From: Bacillota bacterium
GTDB lineage: Bacteria; Bacillota; Bacilli; Alicyclobacillales; SLC66
Length of the DNA stretch: 12,288 nt
Direction: 5' to 3'
Assembly (NCBI GenBank): GCA_021821185.1
Contig: JAKACU010000057.1
Span: forward strand, 1-12,288
Shown here: piece by piece, positions 1 through 6,371 of the stretch
How the letters are laid out: the number at the start of each line of letters is the position of its first letter
Position numbering within the stretch: the stretch's first letter is position 1
Notes under the pieces: model-generated
Database searches by the model: none
What the model saw: only the letters and a program-made list of their open reading frames with translations
What the model was told of the DNA's origin: nothing
Translations under genes and position numbers: made by a program

Positions 1-271
1 AAAGATTAGGCTCTTTTCCTATGCAGTTACGTCACTTTTTGGGTGAATCATCAAATTCCTCATAAATCCGTACACTGCTTGCATTCATCGCCCCTTCGAG
101 ATTACGCCGTGAATATTTCAGGATCTTAATTGTATAGCTGAAGGCGTAGAAGCTTGTCAGGAAGTCTCGTTTTTACGTGAACGGGGTTGTGAAATTATGC
201 AAGGATTTTATTATAGCAAGCCGTTATCCGTGCCACAATGTGAGATGTATATCCGATCGCTTTCCTCTTGA
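1..271 (+). pseudogene. Decayed 3' end of an EAL-domain (c-di-GMP phosphodiesterase) gene, frameshifted
   Basis: The frame from about 113 to 271 reads AEGVEACQEVSFLRERGC followed by QGFYYSKPL and a TGA at 269-271. This is the hallmark C-terminus of EAL-domain c-di-GMP phosphodiesterases, with the AEGVE motif and the QGFYYSKP tail. Upstream the similarity continues in other frames: a SLFSYA-like piece near 10-27, LRHF near 28-40 and a VNHQIPHKSV piece near 42-73, matching the EAL signature of an LRHFP segment followed by an IKID-KS-like segment. A TGA at 110-112 closes the C-terminal frame, so at least two or three frame changes are needed to restore the domain. The 5' part lies outside the window. 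Family recognition is from motifs; calling it a pseudogene is inference, since sequencing error could produce single indels but hardly this many. It would not yield an active phosphodiesterase as read. Confidence 0.7.
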
Positions 272-377
272 TGAAGGCGGCTTAAAAGGTTCGTCGCTTG
301 CTTTGGGTCACTACCGTCAACAATCACCGTTTCTTTCATAAATTATCATGAAAGCTATGGGAAATGGGGTGTACCTT

Positions 378-617
378 TTGAAAAGGGCTAAAGTGGGTGC
401 TGCGGTCGATCCATTAGCAGGTTTGAGCCATAATTTATTTCTCTTTCTTTTACTTCTTACTTTAGTTAATCTGCACATTATGTCGCATGAAAATGAACAA
501 GCAAAAGAGCAAGCAACGGCCAGATGGGTGGCATGGGGTGTCATGTTTACCATGCTCGGTTTTTTCGTGATCACACCGGAACAAGAAGCAGCGGAAAAAC
601 GAATGACACGGCGTTAA
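378..617 (+). CDS. Possible small two-helix membrane protein upstream of the gerA-type operon
   Basis: I do not recognise a family. An open frame runs from a stop at 339-341 to TAA at 615-617. The best-supported start is TTG at 378, seven bases after a GGGGTG ribosome-binding-like stretch; ATG at 348 or 357 would add 10 or 7 residues but lacks a clear site. The product, about 79 residues, has a short basic N-terminus, a hydrophobic helix (around residues 18-35, rich in Leu and Phe), a charged polar loop (HENEQAKEQ), a second helix (WVAWGVMFTMLGFFVI) and a charged tail (EQEAAEKRMTRR). This suggests a small integral membrane protein with both helices crossing the bilayer. It lies 62 bases upstream of the germinant-receptor A subunit gene in the same direction, so it may be co-transcribed with it. 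An accidental open frame remains possible. Confidence 0.4.
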   Translation: MKRAKVGAAVDPLAGLSHNLFLFLLLLTLVNLHIMSHENEQAKEQATARWVAWGVMFTMLGFFVITPEQEAAEKRMTRR

Positions 618-646
618 TTGTCATAAACCGTCTTCATCTGGGAAGG

Positions 647-681
647 ATAACCTTGTGCTTGAATAGGGGTGACAAGGTTAT
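647..681 (+). promoter_or_regulatory. 10-bp perfect inverted repeat enclosing the gerA-subunit RBS and start codon
   Basis: ATAACCTTGT at 647-656 is the exact reverse complement of ACAAGGTTAT at 672-681. The 15-base loop (657-671) carries the AGGGGTG ribosome binding site, and the first two bases of the ATG at 680-682 fall in the right arm. In mRNA this would place the Shine-Dalgarno sequence in an open loop and hide the start codon in a stem; in DNA it could instead be an operator. The repeat is seen directly; its role is inferred. Confidence 0.55.
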
Positions 682-2206
682 GGGAAAAGGAACTGACAAA
701 GGGGAGAACACTCCACCATCGTTTGAGCAAAAACTGGATGCAGATCACTTCGTTATGAAGTCTCTCCTTGAAGAGGCGTTTAACAACTGCTCTGATATTG
801 TCATTAGGGACATCATCTATGCAGGCGCCATTTCCGTCTTGATGATCTATATAGATGGATCCGTTAACACAGCCGAAATTGATCAAATACTGATGGGTGA
901 AATACCGGTAGATGACGCAATTTCGCAACGATTACAAATGAAATTGACAGCCTTGGCGCCTTCTCAGATCGTACAAACGGTCGGTGAAGTGGTTGAACAC
1001 GTAATACGTGAAAAAATGGCTATCGTGATTGATGAGACAAGTCAGGCGATTATCCTTGATGTGATGAAGCATGAGACACGCGGCATCGAAGAACCAACGA
1101 ATGAAATTGCCGTACGTGGTCCTCGCGATGGATTCACGGAATCTCTGCGCATCAACACCAATTTGGTGCGACGAAGATTGCATAGTCCTTTGCTCAAAAT
1201 GGAGTCGCGAACTATGGGGGATGTTTCGAAAACACCCATTGTAATTTCATACCTCAAAGGAATTGCACGTGAATCGATGGTCAATGAGGTGCGTGATCGC
1301 ATCGATCGCATCTCAATTGATGCGATTTTAGGGTCTGGGTATATTGAAGAGTTAATCGAGGACCGCTCCTTTACACCATTTCCGCAAATACAAAATACAG
1401 AAAGACCAGATGTCGTTTGTGCAGGTCTATTAGAAGGCAAAGTAGCTATTTTCACCGATGCAACTCCATTTATTCTACTTTTACCGATGACGTTTTGGTC
1501 TGGATTACAGGCTGCTGAAGATTATTCAGAACGATTTTTATATATGACTTTTATTCGCTGGATACGGTTTACTTTGGTTGGAGTTTCGCTTTTTTTGCCC
1601 TCCTTTTATGTGGCTGTTATCGTTTTTAGCCCACAACTTATTCCGACGAATTTATTGATTAGTGTTGCTGAAGCACGTGAAGGAGTGCCATTTCCCACAC
1701 TATTTGAAGTGCTGCTGATGGAGTTCATGTTTGAGGGTTTGCGTGAAGCTGGTGTTCGACTGCCAAAGCCTATTGGTTCAACTGTAAGCATAGTGGGTGC
1801 TCTTGTGATTGGACAGGCAGCCGTTCAAGCAGGTATCATTTCCGCTCCAACGGTTATTATTGTTTCCACGACCGGAATCGCTTCATTTGCTGTGCCTCGG
1901 TATAATCTGGGTATTGCTTTTAGGTTATTACGTTTCCCCTTGTTATTTCTTGCTGGGAGCTTAGGTTTATTTGGAATGACTGCTGGTGCCGCGATGATCT
2001 TGATTCATCTAGTCAATTTGCGATCGTTTGGTGTGCCCTATTTTAGTCCTATGGCTCCACAGATTTTTGAGAATCTCATCGATGTGGTGATTCGTCCTCC
2101 ATGGTGGCTTGGCAGAAAAAAAGCTGCTTTGATGTCAAATGTAAAAGAAACTCGCATTCCTTCACAAAAAAATCCTTTCTCACGGAGAAAGGGGCAACGA
2201 TTATAA
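680..2206 (+). CDS. Spore germinant receptor A subunit (GerA family, GerAA/GerBA/GerKA type)
   Basis: This encodes the A subunit of a nutrient germinant receptor, which in spores sits in the inner membrane with B and C subunits and helps trigger ion release and cortex hydrolysis. The 508-residue product has the usual length and layout: a soluble N-terminal region to about residue 245, then a membrane region. Family hallmarks are the segment at 138-154 (EPTNEIAVRGPRDGFTE), followed by NTNLVRRRL, EDYSERF at 280-286, and EGLREAGVRLPKPIG at 352-366, followed by a small-residue-rich helix with GALVIGQAAVQAG. The tail is basic. ATG at 680 is chosen because AGGGGTG lies 8-9 bases before it and the family N-terminus fits; the same frame is open further upstream to 524 but that part overlaps another open frame and lacks family likeness. 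It is the first gene of a tight gerA-gerB-gerC operon. Which of the paralogous receptors it is, and its germinant, cannot be told from sequence. Confidence 0.93.
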   Translation: MGKGTDKGENTPPSFEQKLDADHFVMKSLLEEAFNNCSDIVIRDIIYAGAISVLMIYIDGSVNTAEIDQILMGEIPVDDAISQRLQMKLTALAPSQIVQTVGEVVEHVIREKMAIVIDETSQAIILDVMKHETRGIEEPTNEIAVRGPRDGFTESLRINTNLVRRRLHSPLLKMESRTMGDVSKTPIVISYLKGIARESMVNEVRDRIDRISIDAILGSGYIEELIEDRSFTPFPQIQNTERPDVVCAGLLEGKVAIFTDATPFILLLPMTFWSGLQAAEDYSERFLYMTFIRWIRFTLVGVSLFLPSFYVAVIVFSPQLIPTNLLISVAEAREGVPFPTLFEVLLMEFMFEGLREAGVRLPKPIGSTVSIVGALVIGQAAVQAGIISAPTVIIVSTTGIASFAVPRYNLGIAFRLLRFPLLFLAGSLGLFGMTAGAAMILIHLVNLRSFGVPYFSPMAPQIFENLIDVVIRPPWWLGRKKAALMSNVKETRIPSQKNPFSRRKGQRL

Positions 2207-2207
2207 C

Positions 2208-3311
2208 GTGAAGGGAGCATTTAACATATCCAATTCTCAGATTTTCTGGCTCTTGGTCTCGATGGAAATCGGTATGGCTACACTTTTGACTATCACGATG
2301 GCGGTTCAGGTTGCCAAACAAGATGCTTGGATTTCGACTCTATTGGGATCGGCTGTAGCGATATTATTGACGTTTTTTTACGTCAAATTAGCGATGCGAT
2401 ATCCGGGTAAAACGATCATACAATTTAGCCAAGACATTCTTGGCATGTGGCTTGGTAAAATAATTGTAATACCGTATTTTGTAACATGGTATTCGGTTTT
2501 TGGAGCTATATTACGGCAAGTGGTCGACTTTATTTATTTATCGTTGTTTACGGCAACGCCAGTGTGGATTATTACAGTTGTTATTTTAGTGGTTGTTGCT
2601 TATATGACGTATGTTGGTGGCATCGAGTCAATCGCACGATGTGCCGAGGTTATCGGTCCGATTATTGTAGTGATGCTTATCATCATCTTTATTTTGAGTA
2701 TCCAGGATCTTCATGCAAAGCGGTTATTACCGATCTATGCTGACACAGGATGGTGGTTGATCACAAAAGGTGCTATTCCAAGTATGACATTTTTATCTGA
2801 ATCATCTATACTCATGGTTCTTTTAGCTTTTTTGTCTACACAGGAGAAGGCAATGTCAAGTTCGTTATGGGCAATGGTGGTTTCGATGGTTATTCTCTTG
2901 GATACCATCATGATGGTTATTATGATATTCGGAACGTTGGCCGAAAAGATGTGGTACCCTCTTGAACAATTAGTACGATACATTTATGTCATGGAGTTTG
3001 TTCAAAATGTCGATTCGATTTTTGTGATTCTGTTTCTTTTAAGTGGTTTCGTCAAACTAGCCATGTATTTGTTTGTAGCGAGTTACAGCACTGCACAGTG
3101 GTTTGGCTTTCAGAGTTGGAGAACAGTTATGTGGGTCGTCCTTGGCATTGGATATATCATAACTATCTTGTTTAAAAATATTGATGTAGCCACCGTGGAA
3201 TACCCTTCCCAATTTTGGATACCTTATGTCTTTCCTATCTGTTTTATTGCGATACCGTTCATCTTGCTTTTAGTGGATGTCATTCGTCGTGGTATTAGGA
3301 TAAAAACATGA
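2208..3311 (+). CDS. Spore germinant receptor B subunit (GerAB/GerBB/GerKB type)
   Basis: The 367-residue product is an all-helical membrane protein of the GerAB spore germination family, distantly related to amino-acid permeases, in which the B subunit is thought to bind the nutrient. About ten hydrophobic segments can be counted, starting with IFWLLVSMEIGMATLLT and ending with a long one near the C-terminus before a short basic tail (RRGIRIKT). The start is GTG at 2208, one base after the TAA of the A-subunit gene, with an AAAGGGG site some 13 bases upstream; no better start keeps the typical N-terminus (S-x-x-Q-x-F-W). The tight junction on one side and the 4-base overlap with the C-subunit gene on the other argue for translational coupling and balanced subunit synthesis. 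No truncation or frameshift is seen. Confidence 0.92.
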   Translation: MKGAFNISNSQIFWLLVSMEIGMATLLTITMAVQVAKQDAWISTLLGSAVAILLTFFYVKLAMRYPGKTIIQFSQDILGMWLGKIIVIPYFVTWYSVFGAILRQVVDFIYLSLFTATPVWIITVVILVVVAYMTYVGGIESIARCAEVIGPIIVVMLIIIFILSIQDLHAKRLLPIYADTGWWLITKGAIPSMTFLSESSILMVLLAFLSTQEKAMSSSLWAMVVSMVILLDTIMMVIMIFGTLAEKMWYPLEQLVRYIYVMEFVQNVDSIFVILFLLSGFVKLAMYLFVASYSTAQWFGFQSWRTVMWVVLGIGYIITILFKNIDVATVEYPSQFWIPYVFPICFIAIPFILLLVDVIRRGIRIKT

Positions 3312-4462
3312 AATTCCGAATATCTTTGATTATGATCGCAATCGTAGCTGTGGTCTTTACAACGGGGTGTTGGGATCAAGTCGAGTTGAATGACCGAGCG
3401 ATTGAAATGGCTTGGGGCATTGATCAGGTAAGTAAGTCGCTTGTGGAAATAAGTGCACAGGTAATCATTCCTTCTCGAATGCAAGGGCAGTCATCACAAG
3501 GAAGTCAACAAAAAACATTTCAAGTAGTTTCTGGACGAGGAATAAATACGTTGGAAGCTGTTCAGGATATGCAAAGACAATTATCAAGAGTCGTATTTCG
3601 ATCCCATCGCCGAGCCATTTTCTTTGGGGAAGATACAGCAAAGCAAGGGTTGACTGATATTCTTGATACGTATACGCGAGATCCGGAAATTCGTCTTCGT
3701 ACTGATGTGTTTGTCGTCAAGGGCATGACAGCCAAAGATTTTCTGTCGGTTTCCTTTCCCTTTGAAAGTATCCCTGGCCTTGGCGCTCTGAAGGAACATA
3801 CAGCGATGGGCGGATGGGGTACGGAAGTGTTTCTTGACTTTTTACTGAGTGTGAATAGTGAAGGAACAGCTCCGACATTACCGCTTATACAAGTTACTTC
3901 ACAGCATGGTCGAAAAACTGGTTTTGAATACAGTGGAAGAGCCATTTTTAATAAACAGTTGCGTATGGTGGGTGAACTTTCATCAACACAAGCCCAATTG
4001 GCGTTCTGGATCAAATCGAAAAACAGGTACCTTACCATTGGGGGAAAGGTACCACCTAAGGGCAATGTGGCCATCGTTATCTTGAATCCTAGGTCCCATA
4101 TTGTGAGCCACCTTGGGAAAAAGAGTGTCCGATTTGTGATTACGCTATACGGTGACGGTAACTTACGCGAAAATAACACGGAACTTGATATGAGTAAGAC
4201 GGATAGCATCCATATTGTAGAGCGTGCGCTTGAGCGGCAAATGAGCAAACGCGCACTAGCACTTATTGCGCATGTTCAAAAAGATTATGGTGAAGATATT
4301 TTTGGTTTTGGAGATACCTTACATATACAACATCCATATTATTGGAAAAAAGTAAAAGGATCTTGGGATTCGATCTTTCGGCATGTACAGGTTCGCATAT
4401 CGACAAGAATTAGCATCAAGCGGGTAGGTCTTACTGGATTGCCGTTGCACAATAGAAAGTGA
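3308..4462 (+). CDS. Spore germinant receptor C subunit, Ger(x)C lipoprotein
   Basis: This is the lipoprotein subunit of the germinant receptor, expected on the outer face of the spore inner membrane. The 384-residue product begins with a lipoprotein signal peptide: basic MKFR, a hydrophobic stretch, and a lipobox TTGC with the lipidated Cys at residue 21, directly followed by WDQVELNDRA, the classic start of mature Ger(x)C proteins (CWDxxELxxRA). A VVSGRGINTLEA segment and a SHRRAIFFGED segment further on are also typical of the family N-terminal domain, and length is normal. The ATG overlaps the B-subunit stop as ATGA (3308-3311), so it is translationally coupled. It ends the operon; a possible shared terminator lies at 4531-4552. 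A long antisense frame inside it has no supporting features. Confidence 0.93.
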   Translation: MKFRISLIMIAIVAVVFTTGCWDQVELNDRAIEMAWGIDQVSKSLVEISAQVIIPSRMQGQSSQGSQQKTFQVVSGRGINTLEAVQDMQRQLSRVVFRSHRRAIFFGEDTAKQGLTDILDTYTRDPEIRLRTDVFVVKGMTAKDFLSVSFPFESIPGLGALKEHTAMGGWGTEVFLDFLLSVNSEGTAPTLPLIQVTSQHGRKTGFEYSGRAIFNKQLRMVGELSSTQAQLAFWIKSKNRYLTIGGKVPPKGNVAIVILNPRSHIVSHLGKKSVRFVITLYGDGNLRENNTELDMSKTDSIHIVERALERQMSKRALALIAHVQKDYGEDIFGFGDTLHIQHPYYWKKVKGSWDSIFRHVQVRISTRISIKRVGLTGLPLHNRK

Positions 4463-4523
4463 TTATCATGAGTCACTAACGGCGAGGATGCACCGCAAGC
4501 CTACGCTTGGTAAAAAGGAGTAC

Positions 4524-4552
4524 AAAAAAACGACGCCGATTACTCGGCGTCG
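4524..4552 (-). terminator. Intrinsic terminator of the DUF1292 gene, stop codon in the loop
   Basis: Nine perfect base pairs form between 4531-4539 and 4544-4552 (CGACGCCGA with TCGGCGTCG) around a 4-base loop. On the minus strand the stem is followed by a run of seven T (4524-4530), a textbook rho-independent terminator. The TAA of the DUF1292 gene (4540-4542) lies in the loop. On the plus strand it is followed only by TCATCTTCTTC, so it would be a weaker terminator for the ger operon. Confidence 0.85.
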
Positions 4553-4881
4553 TCATCTTCTTCTTCAACCAAGGTATTATAAACCTTTTCTACTTTTGAC
4601 CATTCTTCATCGTCTTCGATCGCTACAAAGTCGAGAAAGGGTTCGCCGTCTTCTTCCTTTTGTTCAACTCGGAAGATAAAACCTTCTTCCGAACTGCCAT
4701 CAGCAGATACCAAAACCGCGTATACTTGATCCTCTACATCAAACGTTTCGGCGATTAAAAACTCATGTTCATTGCCATCTTCATCTTCTAAGATAACAAT
4801 TTCGTCATCTTCGAAGCCTTCTTCGTGTTCATGATCATGTTCGTGATCATGGTGATGGTGCTGATCTTCGTCTTTTGCCAT
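4540..4881 (-). CDS. DUF1292 family acidic protein with His-rich N-terminus
   Basis: The 113-residue product fits the DUF1292 family (YrzB-like): a strongly acidic small protein with EIVILEDEDGNEHEFLIAETF, then YAVLVSADG, an IFRVEQKEEDGEPFLDFVAIEDDEEW stretch read here as two parts around residue 70-95, and a final amphipathic helix with an acidic tail. Function of the family is unknown. Unusual here is a His-rich stretch at residues 8-19 with eight His alternating with Asp and Glu, which could bind metal ions. The ATG at 4881 follows an AGAGGG site at a good distance. It has its own sigma-A promoter (4948-4976) and terminator, so it is probably monocistronic although it lies behind the ylbF-family gene. 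Confidence 0.8.
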   Translation of the reverse strand: MAKDEDQHHHHDHEHDHEHEEGFEDDEIVILEDEDGNEHEFLIAETFDVEDQVYAVLVSADGSSEEGFIFRVEQKEEDGEPFLDFVAIEDDEEWSKVEKVYNTLVEEEDDDAE

Positions 4882-4947
4882 AGGGAACCCTCTTTTCTCT
4901 TGTTAAGTAAAACAATTCCATTTCGTACCATGAATTGTAGCCCACTC

Positions 4948-4976
4948 ATCATAGCATGCCAAAAAAGGAGGGTCAA
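4948..4976 (-). promoter_or_regulatory. Sigma-A type promoter for the DUF1292 gene
   Basis: On the minus strand TTGACC (4976-4971) and TATGAT (4953-4948) are separated by 17 bases, and the -10 is preceded by TGC, giving an extended -10. This close match lies about 70 bases before the ATG at 4881. Confidence 0.7.
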
Positions 4977-4997
4977 ATGATGGTACAGTCTTACGAT

Positions 4998-5354
4998 TTA
5001 TTGACGATCGGTCAGTCGATGTAATCCTGCATGGGAAGTCATGCTGTCAGCAATCATCTCTGACACTGTGGAAAGTAATGCGTCGACAACAGCTTGAGCG
5101 TCCTGAAAAGCCATTACTTCAGGAATACTATCCAAGTCATCCAATACTTTTGCAATTTCCGGATCTGTCGGGTCAATATCGTCCGGACTTGCGCCCTCCT
5201 GGGCTTTATGTAGTCGTTGCAATAGAGCGTACGCCTGTTCATTTTTTAAGAGGTTTTCTTCAGTTTGTTTAAAGTTCTGTACTTCCTCCGTCTGCGCTAA
5301 TAAATCACCTAAAGCATTAGCATGCATCAGAATCTGATTGCGATCTAGGGCCAT
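4998..5354 (-). CDS. YlbF/YmcA family protein
   Basis: The 118-residue, all-helical product fits the YlbF/YmcA (Com_YlbF) family. In Bacillus subtilis YlbF and YmcA, with YaaT, form a complex that steers RNase Y and affects competence, biofilm formation and sporulation. Recognisable are ALGDLLAQTEEVQNFKQTEENLLKNEQAYALLQRLHKAQE at about residues 14-53 taken in two halves, a Pro/Asp-rich linker, then a second helical pair with FQDAQAVVDALLSTVSEMIA. The C-terminal tail after residue 105 (SHAGLHRLTDRQ) looks less family-like. ATG at 5354 follows AAAGGAGAG at 9 bases. A perfect TATAAT at 5395-5390 (minus strand) lies just upstream, with no clear -35. Assignment is by overall pattern, so the exact subfamily (YlbF or YmcA) is open. 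Confidence 0.7.
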   Translation of the reverse strand: MALDRNQILMHANALGDLLAQTEEVQNFKQTEENLLKNEQAYALLQRLHKAQEGASPDDIDPTDPEIAKVLDDLDSIPEVMAFQDAQAVVDALLSTVSEMIADSMTSHAGLHRLTDRQ

Positions 5355-5389
5355 AAAGTAAACTCTCCTTTTTGGATTCCGTCCATAAA

Positions 5390-5395
5390 ATTATA
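5390..5395 (-). promoter_or_regulatory. -10 element of the ylbF-family gene promoter
   Basis: A perfect TATAAT on the minus strand lies 36 bases before the ATG at 5354. The region where a -35 would fall has no good TTGACA match, so only the -10 is reported. It is divergent from the promoter at 5419-5447. Confidence 0.5.
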
Positions 5396-5418
5396 CCGAA
5401 GGTGTCACGAAAACGCAC

Positions 5419-5447
5419 TTGTTTGAATGTCCTTTTGGCGGTATGTT
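5419..5447 (+). promoter_or_regulatory. Sigma-A type promoter for the small membrane protein gene at 5481
   Basis: TTGTTT at 5419-5424 and TATGTT at 5442-5447 are 17 bases apart. The first start codon follows 33 bases downstream. It is divergent from the ylbF-family promoter, leaving about 24 bases between the two promoters. Confidence 0.5.
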
Positions 5448-5480
5448 AGTGACGAGAAGGTGAAAAGGAGGAACGAGTGT

Positions 5481-5603
5481 ATGGTTTTGGGAGTTATTGT
5501 TGCCGTGGCGGGCACTTTATTTATGTTGGGCGTGTGCGGTTCAATTACAAAAGACAACGTGAATAAGGCGTTGCAAAAACAAGCAAAGCGCTGGGGTATA
5601 TAA
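5481..5603 (+). CDS. Small single-pass membrane protein, 40 residues
   Basis: I do not recognise a family. ATG at 5481 is preceded at 9 bases by AAAGGAGG, an almost ideal ribosome binding site, and a promoter-like pair lies at 5419-5447. The product has one hydrophobic helix from the N-terminus (MVLGVIVAVAGTLFMLGV), then Cys19, and a basic amphipathic tail (ITKDNVNKALQKQAKRWGI). The VCG at 18-20 is not a good lipobox because nothing basic precedes the helix. The TAA at 5601-5603 overlaps the ribosome binding site of the next gene, so the two are probably co-transcribed and coupled. Confidence 0.65.
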   Translation: MVLGVIVAVAGTLFMLGVCGSITKDNVNKALQKQAKRWGI

Positions 5604-5618
5604 AGGGAGATGACGACT

Positions 5619-6056
5619 ATGGCTCCTATGATTACCTTTACCAAGGCGGAGCATCATGCATTCTTTTTTGAAGACACCCATTTGATGATGATCATTTCCG
5701 GACGAGGGCGTCGAACGCTTTACATGATCGACCGCATCGATGGCGAAACCGTCGAATTGGACGATCCTGGAGAAGTCTATGAGAACCAAATTCGCGATGC
5801 GGTCGATGCTGTTTTTTTTGTTGAGTTAGCGGAACAGGATAAGCCGGTGAAACGATTGGTATTAGGCGCTTATTTCCCAGTTGATAATGCAGATTACGGC
5901 GCTTTTTACGATCGCGATTCCGATCAGAACACGATTTATTTTTTAAAGATTATTGGCCAAGGTGATATCGCCAGTCTAGAGGCAGTAGAAGATCCGCAAG
6001 AACATCAGGTCGTCTCAGATGCTTTCATGAACCGTTATGAGAACTTACTGGCCTGA
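5619..6056 (+). CDS. Hypothetical acidic protein with a DUF1292-like C-terminal half
   Basis: The 145-residue acidic product is not firmly recognised. Its N-terminal half contains EDTHLMMIISGRGRRTLYMI and DGETVELDDPGEVYE. The C-terminal half reads LGAYFPVDNADYGAFYD, NTIYFLKIIGQGDIASLEAV and EDPQEHQVVSDAFMNRYE, which follows the order of DUF1292 proteins (acidic linker, IYFL strand, EA/EI-ED-EE box, final helix). ATG at 5619 is preferred to ATG at 5610 because the AAAGGGAG site (5602-5609) would touch the earlier codon but sits 9 bases before the later one. It follows the 40-residue membrane protein with a 15-base gap and faces the DUF3055 gene convergently; no terminator hairpin is visible between them. 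Confidence 0.7.
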   Translation: MAPMITFTKAEHHAFFFEDTHLMMIISGRGRRTLYMIDRIDGETVELDDPGEVYENQIRDAVDAVFFVELAEQDKPVKRLVLGAYFPVDNADYGAFYDRDSDQNTIYFLKIIGQGDIASLEAVEDPQEHQVVSDAFMNRYENLLA

Positions 6057-6092
6057 GTCATTGGCAGATGCTTAGCCAGGATATTGTCATGG

Positions 6093-6371
6093 TTACGGAA
6101 GGTTGGCTGTGAGAAATGCCGATGCTTCTTGCGCCTCTTCTTCCGTAAGATGGAATGCCTGCGCCACATGCAAGATGTCTTGAGCTTCTTGACTCGATAG
6201 TACAGCGGATCGTTGCGTCTGCATACATACTACAAGCGTTTTACCGAAGAAATGATCGGTTGCGATGAGCACCAGGTCAAACTGGCTTTTCTTTCCGATG
6301 AATCCGACAAACCGACATGGATAGGTATCATCTTCGTCATACAAAAGATCGAGTTCGTCCGTAAAAGTCAC
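6093..6371 (-). CDS. DUF3055 (SAV0927-type) family protein
   Basis: The 92-residue product matches the DUF3055 pattern as I know it: an N-terminal DLLYDEDDTYPCRFVGF segment, FDLVLIATDHFFGKTLVVC, MQTQRSAVLSS, and a C-terminal helical part with FHLTEEEAQEASAFL. Function of the family is unknown. The start is GTG at 6371, which overlaps the upstream IDEAL-domain gene stop as GTGA; AAGGAG lies directly against it, so initiation probably depends on ribosomes finishing the upstream gene. No alternative in-frame start keeps the conserved N-terminus. No downstream terminator is seen before the convergent gene. Confidence 0.72.
   Translation of the reverse strand: MTFTDELDLLYDEDDTYPCRFVGFIGKKSQFDLVLIATDHFFGKTLVVCMQTQRSAVLSSQEAQDILHVAQAFHLTEEEAQEASAFLTANLP

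Noticed and set aside
601..628. Sigma-G-like pair GAATG-N16-CATAAAC upstream of the gerA-type gene
   Set aside because: Forespore transcription is expected for gerA operons, but the -10 matches only its first half and the spacing is short, so I do not list it as a promoter.
3562..4248. 228-codon open frame antisense to the gerC-type gene
   Set aside because: It lies wholly inside a well-supported Ger(x)C gene on the other strand, has no ribosome binding site of note and no family motif; it mirrors the codon bias of the real gene.
4546..4900. CTTCTTC-rich low-complexity tract on the plus strand
   Set aside because: It is the complement of Glu and Asp codons of the acidic DUF1292 protein, not a repeat array.
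6049..6079. CTGGC/GCCAG repeat between the convergent genes as a terminator
   Set aside because: The arms are 5 bases, the loop is over 20 bases and no T-run follows on either strand.
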